Positions 40,150 to 48,212 of a stretch of 64,000 bases of DNA are shown here, in pieces. The position numbers and the translations under genes are program-made. The DNA is from Roseiarcus sp963836695. Its GTDB lineage: Bacteria; Pseudomonadota; Alphaproteobacteria; Rhizobiales; Beijerinckiaceae. The DNA is taken from contig CAWIKX010000025.1 in the NCBI GenBank assembly GCA_963836695.1, positions 124,001 to 188,000 of the forward strand, read 5' to 3'. The notes beneath the pieces are model-generated. The model saw only the letters and a list, made by a program, of their open reading frames with translations. It was not told where the DNA came from and did no database searches. How positions within the stretch are numbered: the stretch's first letter is position 1; each line of letters begins with the position of its first letter.

Positions 40150-40754
40150 GAGCCTACTATGAGTTTCAAGGCGATAGTCCACATTGTCAGGGCGACGAGC
40201 GCTTCCAGCGCGCGCCAGGACGCCGGGCTCGAGAAGATCGGCCGCAGCCATATTGCTCCATAACCAAGGGCGAAGAAAAAGAGGAACGAGCCAGTCATCG
40301 CTCCCAAAGCGAACGAGGCCTCCTCACCCGGAAATCGGGTCGAGATCGCGCCCAGGAGTATGACTGTGTCGAGATAGACGTGAGGATTGAGCCAGGTCAG
40401 CGCGAGGCATGCCGCCAAAGCCCGTGGAAGGCTGGAGGCGGGGGCCTCGCCAGCCGCAAGCCCCTGAGACAATCGCAAGGCGGAATAGAGATTGCGCGCC
40501 CCGTACCAGATCAGGAAGGCGGCGCCTCCATAGCGCATGGCTGGGAGGAACAATGGCGCAGCGACTGCAATTTGCCGGAAGCTCGTCACTCCGAGCGCGA
40601 TCAGGACCGCGTCTGAAAGGCTGCACGCAAGACAGACCGCAAAGACATGCTTGCCCATGAGGCCCTGGCGCAGAACAAAAGCGTTCTGCGCGCCGATCGC
40701 GACGATCAGACTGAGGCCTGACAGGAGGCCTGTCACACTAACCGAAAGGCTCAT
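40146..40754 (-). CDS. LysE/ArgO-type amino acid exporter
   Basis: The 202-residue protein has six helices with the family start LLSGLSLIVAIGAQNAFVLR, CLACSLSDAVLIALG, the conserved LTWLNPHVYLDTVILLGAIS and C-terminal RALEALVALTMWTIALKL. The Asn-Pro-His loop in helix 4 fits the ArgO/LysE branch (Arg/Lys efflux). ATG 40754 is chosen over TTG 40772 as the usual first helix start. It is coupled to the downstream DUF1349 gene. No LysG/ArgP-type regulator is adjacent. Confidence 0.92.
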   Translation of the reverse strand: MSLSVSVTGLLSGLSLIVAIGAQNAFVLRQGLMGKHVFAVCLACSLSDAVLIALGVTSFRQIAVAAPLFLPAMRYGGAAFLIWYGARNLYSALRLSQGLAAGEAPASSLPRALAACLALTWLNPHVYLDTVILLGAISTRFPGEEASFALGAMTGSFLFFFALGYGAIWLRPIFSSPASWRALEALVALTMWTIALKLIVGS

Positions 40755-40841
40755 GCCTCGCCCAAATCCCAAAGACCAGGCGGAGCCAACGCTCGGGGCT
40801 GATTTGATCTGGTTACAACAATAGCTCGGCCTAGGGTAGGC

Positions 40842-41537
40842 CTAAGGCATTCGACTCCGAACCTGAGCAGCGTCACCTGGCGTGACGTCGAAGACGCCGC
40901 GGGTCGTCGCTATGAGCACCCGCTCGTCATCACATGGGGTCACGAGCGAACCGCCGACAAACTCGCCAAAGGCAGGCAGCACGATCTGCCTTTTGCCCAC
41001 CACAAAGCAGGGCGCGCGCAGCGAATCCCGTCCGGGCCCGTTCAGGCGGACGACGGGGTGTAGATGGCCCGCGAGCACGAGAGGTCCTGTGCTGTGGGCG
41101 CCTTCAATAGGGTGATGTCGGCACTCGATCCCTGCGAGCAGGGCCGGCGCCCTGGCAGACGAGAAGCCGCACTCCGAATAAGCTCGCTCGGCGCCACGAT
41201 CATGGTTGCCGAGCACGATGGTGAATGCGAGCGACGACCAGCGCGCCCGCCAGGCGCAGAGCGAGTCGAAGAGGCCGGGCGTCATGGCCGCGCGGGCATG
41301 TGTGAAGTCACCCAACACAACCATATGCTCAGGCTTGGTCGCGTCGATCAGTTCGGCGAGGCGCCGGAGCGTCTCCTCACTAACGCCCGTCGGCGCGGGC
41401 GCTCCAAGCGCGCGGAAGGTCGCCGCCTTGCCGAGGTGAAGATCGGCGACAAACAGGGTCTTCGCGGCCGGCGCGAAGGCGGCGCGTTCGGGCAAGAGCT
41501 TCAGGTCTCGGGCGCGCACAGCCTCAAACGCGTTCAA
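40842..41537 (-). CDS. pdeM: Ligase-associated DNA damage response endonuclease PdeM
   Basis: The 231-residue calcineurin-like metallophosphoesterase has the motifs VADLHLGKAATFRA, VLGDFTHAR, LGNHDRG and AGHLHPVVRL, all with metal ligands. It matches the PdeM family, found next to an ATP-dependent ligase and a Lhr-type helicase in many bacteria. It starts at TTG 41537 overlapping the helicase stop (TTGA), so the two are coupled. The ligase and the Lig-associated exonuclease are not in this window. Family function: DNA-end processing, mostly inferred. Confidence 0.92.
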   Translation of the reverse strand: MNAFEAVRARDLKLLPERAAFAPAAKTLFVADLHLGKAATFRALGAPAPTGVSEETLRRLAELIDATKPEHMVVLGDFTHARAAMTPGLFDSLCAWRARWSSLAFTIVLGNHDRGAERAYSECGFSSARAPALLAGIECRHHPIEGAHSTGPLVLAGHLHPVVRLNGPGRDSLRAPCFVVGKRQIVLPAFGEFVGGSLVTPCDDERVLIATTRGVFDVTPGDAAQVRSRMP

Positions 41538-44092
41538 GCGTCGGCCGCCTTTTCGAGTTGCGCGACCATCCGATCGATGCGCGCCGACAAGGTTTCGTTC
41601 GACAGACGCTCGCGCATGCGCTGGACCATCAAAGGAAACGCAAATGGAGTCGCGCGGCTAAGCGCGCGGACTTCAAGCCCGCGCGAAGACATTCGCTGAA
41701 GCGTCGCCTGAATCCGCCTCACGTCGAGCTCGTCCTCAAGCACTTCCCGCTCGGCCTGTTTGAGAAGCCCATTGGTCGGGTCGTATTTGCGAAACACGTC
41801 ATAAAAGAGTCCTGACGACGCCTGCATCACGCTCGCCTTGCGCCGCTCGCCCGGGAACCCACGCGAAACGAGGCCCGCGATATGGGCGATGTCGCGGAAA
41901 CGCCGGCGCGCGAGTTCGCCAGCGTTGAGGCTCGCGACGACTTCCTCGGTCAGCGCCTCGATGCTCTCTGCGGGTGCGATCAGAGTCGGAAGCATGTCAG
42001 CCCAATCGCGGGCGTTCGCGCTCAATATCTCGAACCCGTAATCGTTGACGCTGAGCGAAAATACGCCCTGGCGTTGGCGCGCAGCGCGCCATGCAATCAG
42101 GCTTGTGAGACCAAGATGGATATCGCGTCCAGCGAAGGGGTAGAGGAAGAGATGCCACCCCTCGCGCGATTTCAGTGTCTCCGCGAGAAGGTTCGCCGGC
42201 GTCGGGAGCGTCGACCATTTCCGCTGCACCTCGATCAGCGGCCGCGCGGCGGCAAGCTCGGGCTCTTCGTACTCGCCGTGTCCCGCACGCACGAAGGCGT
42301 CGAGCATGGCGTCGGCGAGCGTGGTCGATAGCGGCATTCGGCCGCCCTGCCATCGCGGCGTCGCCCCGCCGCCGCTTGCGGCGCGGACAAAGGCGGTCTG
42401 ATCGCGCAGCCGGACGAATTCGAGCGAGCGGCCAGCGAACCAGAATTTGTCGCCCGCCTTCATACGCGCAACGAAACTCTCCTCGACCGCGCCGAGCTTC
42501 GCCCCCCGAGGCGCCGGGCCGTACTGAACCATGACGGAGGCGTCGCTGACGATCGCGCCAATGTTCAGTTTGTGGTTAAGCGCCACGTATCGGTCAGCCG
42601 CGCGCCAGATCCCTTTCGCGTCGGGCGCAACGCGGCGGAAACCGGGATAAGCCGTGAGGCTCGGACCGCCGCGGCGGATGAAATCGAGCACCCAGGTCCA
42701 GTTCTCATCCGAGAGATGCTGGTAGGCCGCGGTTTCACGTATTTCGGCAAGGAGAGCGTCGGGCCGGAAACCGCCGCCGAGCGCAACGGTCACGCAATGC
42801 TGGGCAAGCACGTCCAGGGGCGCGTTGAGGCTGCGGCGGCTTTCGATGTTTTTCCTTAAGACCGCGTCGCGGACCGCGGCCGCCTCGACGAGCTCGAGCG
42901 TGTGGGTGGGCACGAGCGTGATGCGAGAAACGCGGCCGGGCGCATGGCCGCTTCGCCCAGCCCGCTGCAGAAGCCGGGCGACGCCCTTTGGCGAGCCGAT
43001 CTGGATCACGCGCTCGACGGGAAGAAAATCCACGCCGAGATCGAGGCTGGACGTGCAGACAACGGCTTTCAGCGACCCGTCCTTGAGCCCCTGCTCCACC
43101 CAGTCGCGCGTCTCGCGCGACAGCGAGCCGTGATGAATCGCAAGGATTCCGGCCCATTCCGGCCGCAGGCGAAGAATATGCTGATACCAGAGCTCCGCCT
43201 GGGAGCGTGTGTTGGTGAAAACGAGGGTGGTCGCCGCGGCTTCGATCTCGGCCACGACGGGCTCGACCATTTTCGAGCCGAGATGGCCCGCCCAGGGAAA
43301 GCGCTCCGGCGCCTTCGGCAGCAGCGTGTCGATGAGCAGCGGCTTGTCGAGCCGTCCTTCGACCAGCGCGCCTCGCGCCGCGTTGCGTGGCCCGAGAAGC
43401 ACGCGCCTTGCCTCGTCGAGATTGCCGAGCGTCGCCGACAAGCCCCAGGTTACGAGACCAGGGCGGAAATGACGAAGGCGCGCCAACGCGAGCTCGGTCT
43501 GCACGCCGCGCTTGTTGCCGATAAGCTCGTGCCACTCGTCGACGATGACGAAGGTGAGCGACGCGAAGGTCTCGCACGCGCGCTCCTGGGTCAGCATGAG
43601 CGAGAGGCTTTCTGGCGTCGTCACGAGAACACGCGGAGGCTTTCGCGTGAGCGCCGCGCGCTGACTTCCCGACGTGTCCCCAGTTCGCGCGCCGACCCGC
43701 CACAGAGACGAACCTGAGCTGTCGTCAATGGCAATCCCACCGAAAGCTTCGCGCAGCGATCGCTCAGTGTCCGCGGCGAGCGCACGCATGGGCGTAACCC
43801 AGAGCACGCGGATCGCATCATCCGCGTCTGCTGTCTCGGGCGCGGCAAGCCAGGCCCCAAATGCGACCGCCAGCGTCTTGCCCGAGCCCGTGGTCGCATG
43901 GAGAAGCCCGGACCGACCCTCGCTCATGAGGCGCCAGGTTTCTCGCTGGAAGGGAGAGATCGTCCACCCTCGACGAGCGAACCAGGCTTCCACCGCGGCG
44001 CTGCGGTCCACAGGACCTGCGGGCGGCGCTACCGGCGGGACGAGCGCGCGCGCCGGTCCGACGGTCGCGTCGTCCTTCTCTTCAGGCCGCAT
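41534..44092 (-). CDS. Ligase-associated DEXH-box DNA helicase (Lhr-like)
   Basis: The 852-residue superfamily 2 helicase shows motif I HATTGSGKTLAVAFG, motif Ia RVLWVTPMRALAADTE, motif II DEWHELIG (DEWH), motif III GLSATLGNLDEA, motif V SSLDLGVDF and motif VI QRAGRSGHAPG. A DUF4145-like winged-helix and C-terminal region follow as in Lhr. It unwinds DNA or RNA-DNA hybrids with 3'-5' polarity in homologues. ATG 44092 is preferred over the ORF start at 44215. It overlaps the pdeM start, giving an operon. It lies beside the TetR duplication (44239). Confidence 0.94.
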   Translation of the reverse strand: MRPEEKDDATVGPARALVPPVAPPAGPVDRSAAVEAWFARRGWTISPFQRETWRLMSEGRSGLLHATTGSGKTLAVAFGAWLAAPETADADDAIRVLWVTPMRALAADTERSLREAFGGIAIDDSSGSSLWRVGARTGDTSGSQRAALTRKPPRVLVTTPESLSLMLTQERACETFASLTFVIVDEWHELIGNKRGVQTELALARLRHFRPGLVTWGLSATLGNLDEARRVLLGPRNAARGALVEGRLDKPLLIDTLLPKAPERFPWAGHLGSKMVEPVVAEIEAAATTLVFTNTRSQAELWYQHILRLRPEWAGILAIHHGSLSRETRDWVEQGLKDGSLKAVVCTSSLDLGVDFLPVERVIQIGSPKGVARLLQRAGRSGHAPGRVSRITLVPTHTLELVEAAAVRDAVLRKNIESRRSLNAPLDVLAQHCVTVALGGGFRPDALLAEIRETAAYQHLSDENWTWVLDFIRRGGPSLTAYPGFRRVAPDAKGIWRAADRYVALNHKLNIGAIVSDASVMVQYGPAPRGAKLGAVEESFVARMKAGDKFWFAGRSLEFVRLRDQTAFVRAASGGGATPRWQGGRMPLSTTLADAMLDAFVRAGHGEYEEPELAAARPLIEVQRKWSTLPTPANLLAETLKSREGWHLFLYPFAGRDIHLGLTSLIAWRAARQRQGVFSLSVNDYGFEILSANARDWADMLPTLIAPAESIEALTEEVVASLNAGELARRRFRDIAHIAGLVSRGFPGERRKASVMQASSGLFYDVFRKYDPTNGLLKQAEREVLEDELDVRRIQATLQRMSSRGLEVRALSRATPFAFPLMVQRMRERLSNETLSARIDRMVAQLEKAADA

Positions 44093-44238
44093 ATTTGTTT
44101 TCAGGATGAACCCCAGCGTGACGGACGGCAAAGCTTCCCGCGCCCTGTTAGATGGGCGCGCGGGTCCACGAATGAAGAGAGCCAGACCTGGGCGGGTTGG
44201 CGGCGCCGGACGCAAGGGATTGGGCTAGCGTCGAGGAG

Positions 44239-44425
44239 TCGACACGTTCGCCGCCGCCATGTTAACACTCCTTACAGGAGCTGGACGGACAAGCCCGGCG
44301 AGCGCGACGGCCCTCGCGGCTACCACCACGGCAATTTGCGCGAGGCGCTTATCCGAGCCGCGCTTGAATTGATCGCGACGAAGGAGACGGCCAGATTCAC
44401 TTTCGCGGAAGCGGCGCGCTTCGCC
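44239..44425 (+). pseudogene. Truncated duplicate of TetR promoter and 5' end (copy A)
   Basis: These 187 bases match 45690-45876 over their full length without a gap but with substitutions. The copy holds the promoter elements (TCGACA and TTAACA, 17 apart), a damaged operator and the first 50 or so codons of the TetR gene (GYHHGNLREALIRAALELIA). Homology stops at AARFA, and the frame then runs into unrelated sequence and stops. The operator arm is CTTACAGG instead of TTACATG, and the ATG start is lost. It is a non-functional remnant in the same orientation as the intact gene. Confidence 0.88.
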
Positions 44426-44491
44426 TGCGAGCGGCTCTTGATCTCGCCGCCTTCGCTTCGCACTAAGCCATAAGTACCAGGGGCTATCGAA

Positions 44492-45490
44492 ATGCGATTG
44501 GCGATGCTCGCTGCGTTGGTGGGATTGTTCGACTTCGCTGGGCCGGCGTCGGCGCTCGATAAGGTGACGTTCGGCACCAACTGGCTGGCCGATCCGGCGG
44601 CAGGCGGCTTCTTTCAGGCAGCAGCCGACGGCACTTACGCCAAGTATGGACTCGACGTCACCATCATTCCAGGCGGCCCTCAGGCCAACGGGACGCTGCT
44701 GCTCCTCTATGGCAAGCTCGACTTCTACATGGGCAGCGACATGATCGGGAATTTCCTCGCGGCCGAGGCGAAGGTTCCACTCGTCGCCGTCGCCGCCGAC
44801 TTCCAGAAGAGTCCGCAAGCTCTCATGTCGCACCCCGGCGTCGGGATGGACAAGTGGGAGGACCTCCCCAGAGCCAAGCCGGTCTATCTCGGCGCTGCCG
44901 CGATCAACACATTCTATGCCTGGCTCAAGCTCGAGTACGGCTTCAAGGACGAGAACATTCGGCCGTACAATTTCAACTCCGCCCCCTTCATCGCGAACAA
45001 GAATTCGATCCAGCAGGGCTACGTCACCGGCGAACCCTTCGAGATCGAAAGGGAGGGGCATTTCATGCCGAACTTATTCCTGCTCTCCGACTACGGCTAT
45101 GACACCTACGCGACCTTGATCGTGACGCGCACCGAGATCGTGAAGAAGAAACCCGATCTCGTTCAGCGCTTCGTCGACGCTTCAGCGATCGGCTGGTATC
45201 ATTATCTCTACGGAGACAATTCCAGCGCTAACGCGCTGATTAAAGCGGACAACCCGGACCTCTCCGATGACTACATCGCCTTTGCGGTCGCCGAAATGAA
45301 GAAGTACGGCATCGTCAACTCCGGTGATGCGCTCAAGTTCGGCATCGGCGCGATGACCGACGCGCAATGGAAGAACTTTTTCAACAAAATGGTGGCGGTC
45401 CGGATGATCGACAAGCGCACCAACTACAAGAGCGCGTATACTCTGCAATTCGTGAACAAAAAGGTTGGGGTCGATCTCCGTCCTCAGTGA
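44492..45490 (+). CDS. ABC transporter substrate-binding protein, NMT1/SsuA-like (orphan)
   Basis: The 332-residue protein has a signal peptide (MRLAMLAALVGLFDFAGPAS, cleavage after ASA) and a type II periplasmic fold of the NMT1/THI5 group: VTFGTNWLADPAAGGFFQAA, KYGLDVTIIPGGPQANGTLL and GKLDFYMGSDMIG. Related binders carry thiamine pyrimidines, sulfonates or nitrate-like ligands. No permease or ATPase is beside it. The gene lies between two copies of the TetR promoter and 5' end, with a 66-base gap after copy A. Ligand unknown. Confidence 0.85.
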   Translation: MRLAMLAALVGLFDFAGPASALDKVTFGTNWLADPAAGGFFQAAADGTYAKYGLDVTIIPGGPQANGTLLLLYGKLDFYMGSDMIGNFLAAEAKVPLVAVAADFQKSPQALMSHPGVGMDKWEDLPRAKPVYLGAAAINTFYAWLKLEYGFKDENIRPYNFNSAPFIANKNSIQQGYVTGEPFEIEREGHFMPNLFLLSDYGYDTYATLIVTRTEIVKKKPDLVQRFVDASAIGWYHYLYGDNSSANALIKADNPDLSDDYIAFAVAEMKKYGIVNSGDALKFGIGAMTDAQWKNFFNKMVAVRMIDKRTNYKSAYTLQFVNKKVGVDLRPQ

Positions 45491-45689
45491 TTGCTAGCGC
45501 GAGATCATTCACGTTGCGGCGTCCCCTCGTTCTTGGCGTTGTCATCACCGCTTGGCTTACTTGCGTTCTGCGCGCTGCGACGACCAGGCTGAGGCCTGAC
45601 AGTGAGTCCCCGGCAACCGACGGGCGCATGGCCGTGAAATCCGATCGTTAGCGCAGCGCCAGCCGTAACGGGGCCGCAGCAGAACAGCA

Positions 45690-45729
45690 TCGACACGTTC
45701 GCCGCCGCCATGTAAACACTTCTTACATG
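45690..45729 (+). promoter_or_regulatory. Autoregulated tetR promoter with dyad operator
   Basis: TCGACA (45690-45695), a 17-base spacer and TAAACA (45713-45718) form a sigma-70-like promoter. A perfect dyad CATGTAA-N7-TTACATG (45709-45729) overlaps the -10 box and the ATG (45727). With this promoter transcription would start within 2-3 bases of the ATG, so the message may be leaderless. Operator over its own promoter fits TetR autorepression. Confidence 0.7.
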
Positions 45730-46374
45730 AGCTGGAAGGACAAGCCCGGCGAGCGCGACGGCCCGCGCGGGTATCACCACGGCAATTTGCGCGAGGCGCT
45801 GATCAGAGCCGCGCTGGAATTGATCGCGACCAAGGGAACGGCCGGGTTCACGTTCGCGGAAGCAGCTCGCTTCGCCGGAGTCAGCCCGGCCGCGCCCTAT
45901 CGGCATTTCCGCGACCGCGATGAATTGATGGCGAGCGTGGCTCTGCGGGGCTTCGAGCAGTTCGAAGCCGCGCTCAAGCGCGCCTGGGATAACGGGCGCC
46001 CCGACACGTTCACGGCCTTGGACCGGCTCGGCAAGGCCTATCTCGATTTTGCGCGCGGCGAGCCGGCCTTCTATTCGGCAATGTTCGAGGCCGGAGTGCC
46101 AGTCGGCGCCAATCCCGCGCTGCGAGACGCCGGCGAACGCGCTTTCGCCGTCTTGCGCGCCGCCGCGGAGGCGGTCTGCGCCACGATGCCCGCGGCGGGC
46201 CGCCCGCCCGCGCTGATGGTCGCGCTCCATATCTGGGCCATTGCGCATGGCGTGGCGTCGCTCTTCGGACGCGCTGATGGCGCGCAGCGCGCGCTACCCA
46301 TGTCTCCGGCAGAGCTCCTCGAGGCGCACGTGCTCGTCTATTTGCGTGGACTTGGAGTGAATGCGGGGCCGTGA
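45727..46374 (+). CDS. TetR-family transcriptional regulator
   Basis: The 215-residue protein has an N-terminal TetR HTH (about residues 12-60) with YHHGNLREALIRAALELIAT, GTAGFTFAEAARFAGVSPAA and PYRHFRDRDEL. The C-terminal domain (residues 70-215) should bind a ligand and dimerise; it resembles the WHG-type domain (GVASLFGRADG). ATG 45727 is set by the dyad operator and comparison with the broken copy at 44239. The likely targets are its own promoter and the gene at 46474, whose promoter carries a similar dyad. Confidence 0.92.
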   Translation: MSWKDKPGERDGPRGYHHGNLREALIRAALELIATKGTAGFTFAEAARFAGVSPAAPYRHFRDRDELMASVALRGFEQFEAALKRAWDNGRPDTFTALDRLGKAYLDFARGEPAFYSAMFEAGVPVGANPALRDAGERAFAVLRAAAEAVCATMPAAGRPPALMVALHIWAIAHGVASLFGRADGAQRALPMSPAELLEAHVLVYLRGLGVNAGP

Positions 46375-46415
46375 AGATCTAGCGCCACCGGATCGCAGTC
46401 GCGGGCCAAATCGGC

Positions 46416-46460
46416 TTGACAACGAGGCGGTTTTGAAGTAAATGTTCATTACATTCACTT
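46416..46460 (+). promoter_or_regulatory. DUF2852 promoter with TetR-like operator
   Basis: TTGACA (46416-46421), a 17-base spacer and TAAATG (46439-46444) form a strong promoter. A dyad AATGT-TCATT-ACATT (46441-46455), extended to AAGTAAATG and CATTCACTT, overlaps the -10 box. It resembles the tetR operator in spacing and in the TGT/ACA core, so the neighbouring TetR protein is the natural candidate repressor. Confidence 0.65.
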
Positions 46461-46473
46461 TTGAGGATGCGCC

Positions 46474-46932
46474 ATGCCAATCATTCTGACGGTTTTGGGA
46501 TTCCTGTGGTGGTGGCCGATCGGGCTGCTGCTCTTGGCGCTCTTTCTCGGGCGAGGGAAGCTCGGGTGCAGGCGCCATCTTTCTTACGCAGGGGATTTGC
46601 CAATGTTTTCCGGAGATCACGGGCGGGACCGGTGGGACCGCAAGATGACCCGCCTGCAGGAAAAAATGGACAAGGTGCGGGACCACATGGATCGCTTCAG
46701 GGGCGCTGGCGACTGGTTTGGCCCGACGACGAGCGGCAACCGAGCCTTCGACGATTATCGCGCCGAAACGCTGAAGCGCCTCGAGGACGAGCAGCGGGAG
46801 TTCAAGGATTTCCTTGCCCGGTTGCGCTTCGCCAAGGATCGCTCGGAGTTCGATCAGTTTATGGCCGAACGGCGCAGCCGGCCCTACGAGCCGGATTTGC
46901 AATCCGAGCCGCCCATTCCGCCGCGCGACTGA
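46474..46932 (+). CDS. DUF2852 membrane protein
   Basis: The 152-residue protein has one membrane helix (about residues 3-26, ILTVLGFLWWWPIGLLLLAL) followed by a charged cytoplasmic or periplasmic region with a predicted coiled coil (DRKMTRLQEKMDKVRDHMDR) and the DUF2852 core FDDYRAETLKRLEDEQREFK with DFLARLRFAKDRSEFDQF. The family is confined mostly to Alphaproteobacteria and has no known function. Its promoter has a TetR-type dyad, and a terminator follows at 46965. It is probably a small inducible envelope protein. Confidence 0.85.
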   Translation: MPIILTVLGFLWWWPIGLLLLALFLGRGKLGCRRHLSYAGDLPMFSGDHGRDRWDRKMTRLQEKMDKVRDHMDRFRGAGDWFGPTTSGNRAFDDYRAETLKRLEDEQREFKDFLARLRFAKDRSEFDQFMAERRSRPYEPDLQSEPPIPPRD

Positions 46933-46964
46933 CCTTCAACAAGGGGGGTAGCCGAAGTCTTCTC

Positions 46965-46993
46965 AACGGGGCGTCCCAACAGGGCGCCCCGTT
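46965..46993 (+). terminator. Terminator after the DUF2852 gene
   Basis: AACGGGGCG pairs perfectly with CGCCCCGTT (9 bp, 11-base loop). The T-run is short, but the position 33 bases after the stop codon fits an intrinsic terminator. Confidence 0.65.
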
Positions 46994-47126
46994 TGCGTAT
47001 TGAAGCTGACTGGACGGGCGCACGCAGGTTGCGGCGCGCCGATGCCGCCCGCCAAACTTGGCGCAGCGAAAAACGAAGCAGGAAGGACGAGAGAGAGGTC
47101 AGGCGCTACCCCCGGCCCCTGCGGCA

Positions 47127-47321
47127 CTACTTCTTGGACGAGCTTTTGGCGTGAGCGTCATCCGAGGCGGCGCCGGCGACCTTGGAGTGCTTCTGAGCTT
47201 CCGCCGCGTGCTCGTTACCCTTCATGTGGTCGTTCTTGCCGTGATGCTCGGCGGCCGCGCGATGCGATTTGGCCGCGCTCTCGTGGTGATCGGCCGCTTT
47301 CGTGTGTGCTTGACTGGGCAT
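47127..47321 (-). CDS. Small His/Ala/Lys-rich protein, 64 residues
   Basis: The protein starts MPSQAHTKAADHHESAAKSH and continues RAAAEHHGKNDHMKGNEHAA, ending in SSSKK. It has nine His, many Ala/Lys/Glu and no hydrophobic core, so it is probably helical or disordered. Small rhizobial His-rich proteins of this kind are known as hypothetical, sometimes stress-induced. ATG 47321 has GGAG at about 8 bases, which decides it over the ATG at 47333. It could bind metal through His but that is inference. Confidence 0.7.
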   Translation of the reverse strand: MPSQAHTKAADHHESAAKSHRAAAEHHGKNDHMKGNEHAAEAQKHSKVAGAASDDAHAKSSSKK

Positions 47322-47492
47322 CGGTATCTCCATTGGCCGGGGAATTTCCGGTCGTCGACTAGCTGCTTCAATAGTGTTCGCAGCGAGTGCGTTTGTTGTT
47401 TTTACTAAGTTGAGTTGATTGGTTGGGCGAGCTTGATTGGCCTAAGAAAATCTTGGCTGGCGAAATAGACGCCATTGGCGCATAATACGCCT

Positions 47493-47690
47493 ATGAAAGA
47501 GAACTCCGTCTTTGCTACCGATGTCGTAAAAGACATTGGAAACCCTAATCGCTTTCGTTGGAATATTTATGAAAACGAGAGGGTGCGAGACAAATCGTTC
47601 TATTCCTTCGCGACAAGGCGCGAAGCCCAGAACGATGCGGATAAGTTCGTCCGGAAGCTCAACTCGGTTTGGCCAAGCCCGAAAGAATAA
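47493..47690 (+). CDS. Hypothetical protein, 65 residues
   Basis: It reads MKENSVFATDVVKDIGNPNR, then FRWNIYENERVRDKSFYSFA and TRREAQNDADKFVRKLNSVW. The pattern (a strand with W-x-I, then an alpha helix with R-E-A-Q-x-D-A) is like short stress-related hypothetical proteins of soil Proteobacteria, which I cannot name. No clear ribosome site precedes ATG 47493. It stands alone and is AT-richer than its neighbours. Confidence 0.55.
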   Translation: MKENSVFATDVVKDIGNPNRFRWNIYENERVRDKSFYSFATRREAQNDADKFVRKLNSVWPSPKE

Positions 47691-47763
47691 AAGGCCCGGG
47701 AATTCGGGATGCGGCGGGCTCTCGTCAGCGACGACACGAGGATAGACAGAGCAGGATTGCTTA

Positions 47764-48069
47764 TTAGGCCTTAAGTGGTGGCTTGCGGGGCGCCGCCCAT
47801 GGCGTGTACCGGCCATCCGTGGGGCGAACCGAGGAGGCTACGCGCACCAAGCCCCCCTGAAGCGGCCAGACGGCGATGTTGCTTGGGGCGGCGGCGGGTT
47901 CGGGATGCCGGACAAGCACGCGCGTGCGATCCCACAACTCGAAGGCTTCAAAAGAGCGCCTGCGCTCTGAAAACAGCGCGTGAGCCTTTGCAATCGCCTC
48001 GTCATCAGAGAGACCGGGAAGTTCCTCGACGGCCTCTATATGGCCGTCGCGCATGAAATAGCACCGCAT
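47764..48069 (-). CDS. Conserved hypothetical protein, 101 residues
   Basis: The start MRCYFMRDGHIEAVEELPGL, then SDDEAIAKAHALFSERRRSF and FELWDRTRVLVRHP, is a pattern seen often in Bradyrhizobium and relatives: a small protein with a strand, a helix of A-H-x-L-F and a final strand. Function unknown. The C-terminal 45 residues (PSNIAVWPLQGG onward) are not part of the common pattern. It is a single gene on the minus strand. Confidence 0.75.
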   Translation of the reverse strand: MRCYFMRDGHIEAVEELPGLSDDEAIAKAHALFSERRRSFEAFELWDRTRVLVRHPEPAAAPSNIAVWPLQGGLVRVASSVRPTDGRYTPWAAPRKPPLKA

Positions 48070-48212
48070 GATCGTCTCCCGATGTAAACGGAGGAATTTG
48101 CGGCGTTCCTCAAAATAAAAATGCGTGCTCGCTCTCGGTCATCGACATCGATGAAGCGAACTACACTACCAGCTTTACGGCCGGGAACCTAATCGCCACG
48201 GATTCTTCGCGT

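Noticed and set aside
42735..43703. Long minus-strand frame inside the helicase gene
   Set aside because: It is Arg-rich and motif-free, while the overlapping frame shows all helicase motifs.
44093..44240. Search for an alphaproteobacterial SOS box (GTTC-N7-GTTC) before the helicase
   Set aside because: Only GTTTTC followed by GAAC-like sequences were found, without the right spacing or orientation.
43898..44473. Long plus-strand frame ending in the TetR fragment
   Set aside because: Its first 330 bases are antisense to the helicase gene; only the last part corresponds to the TetR duplicate.
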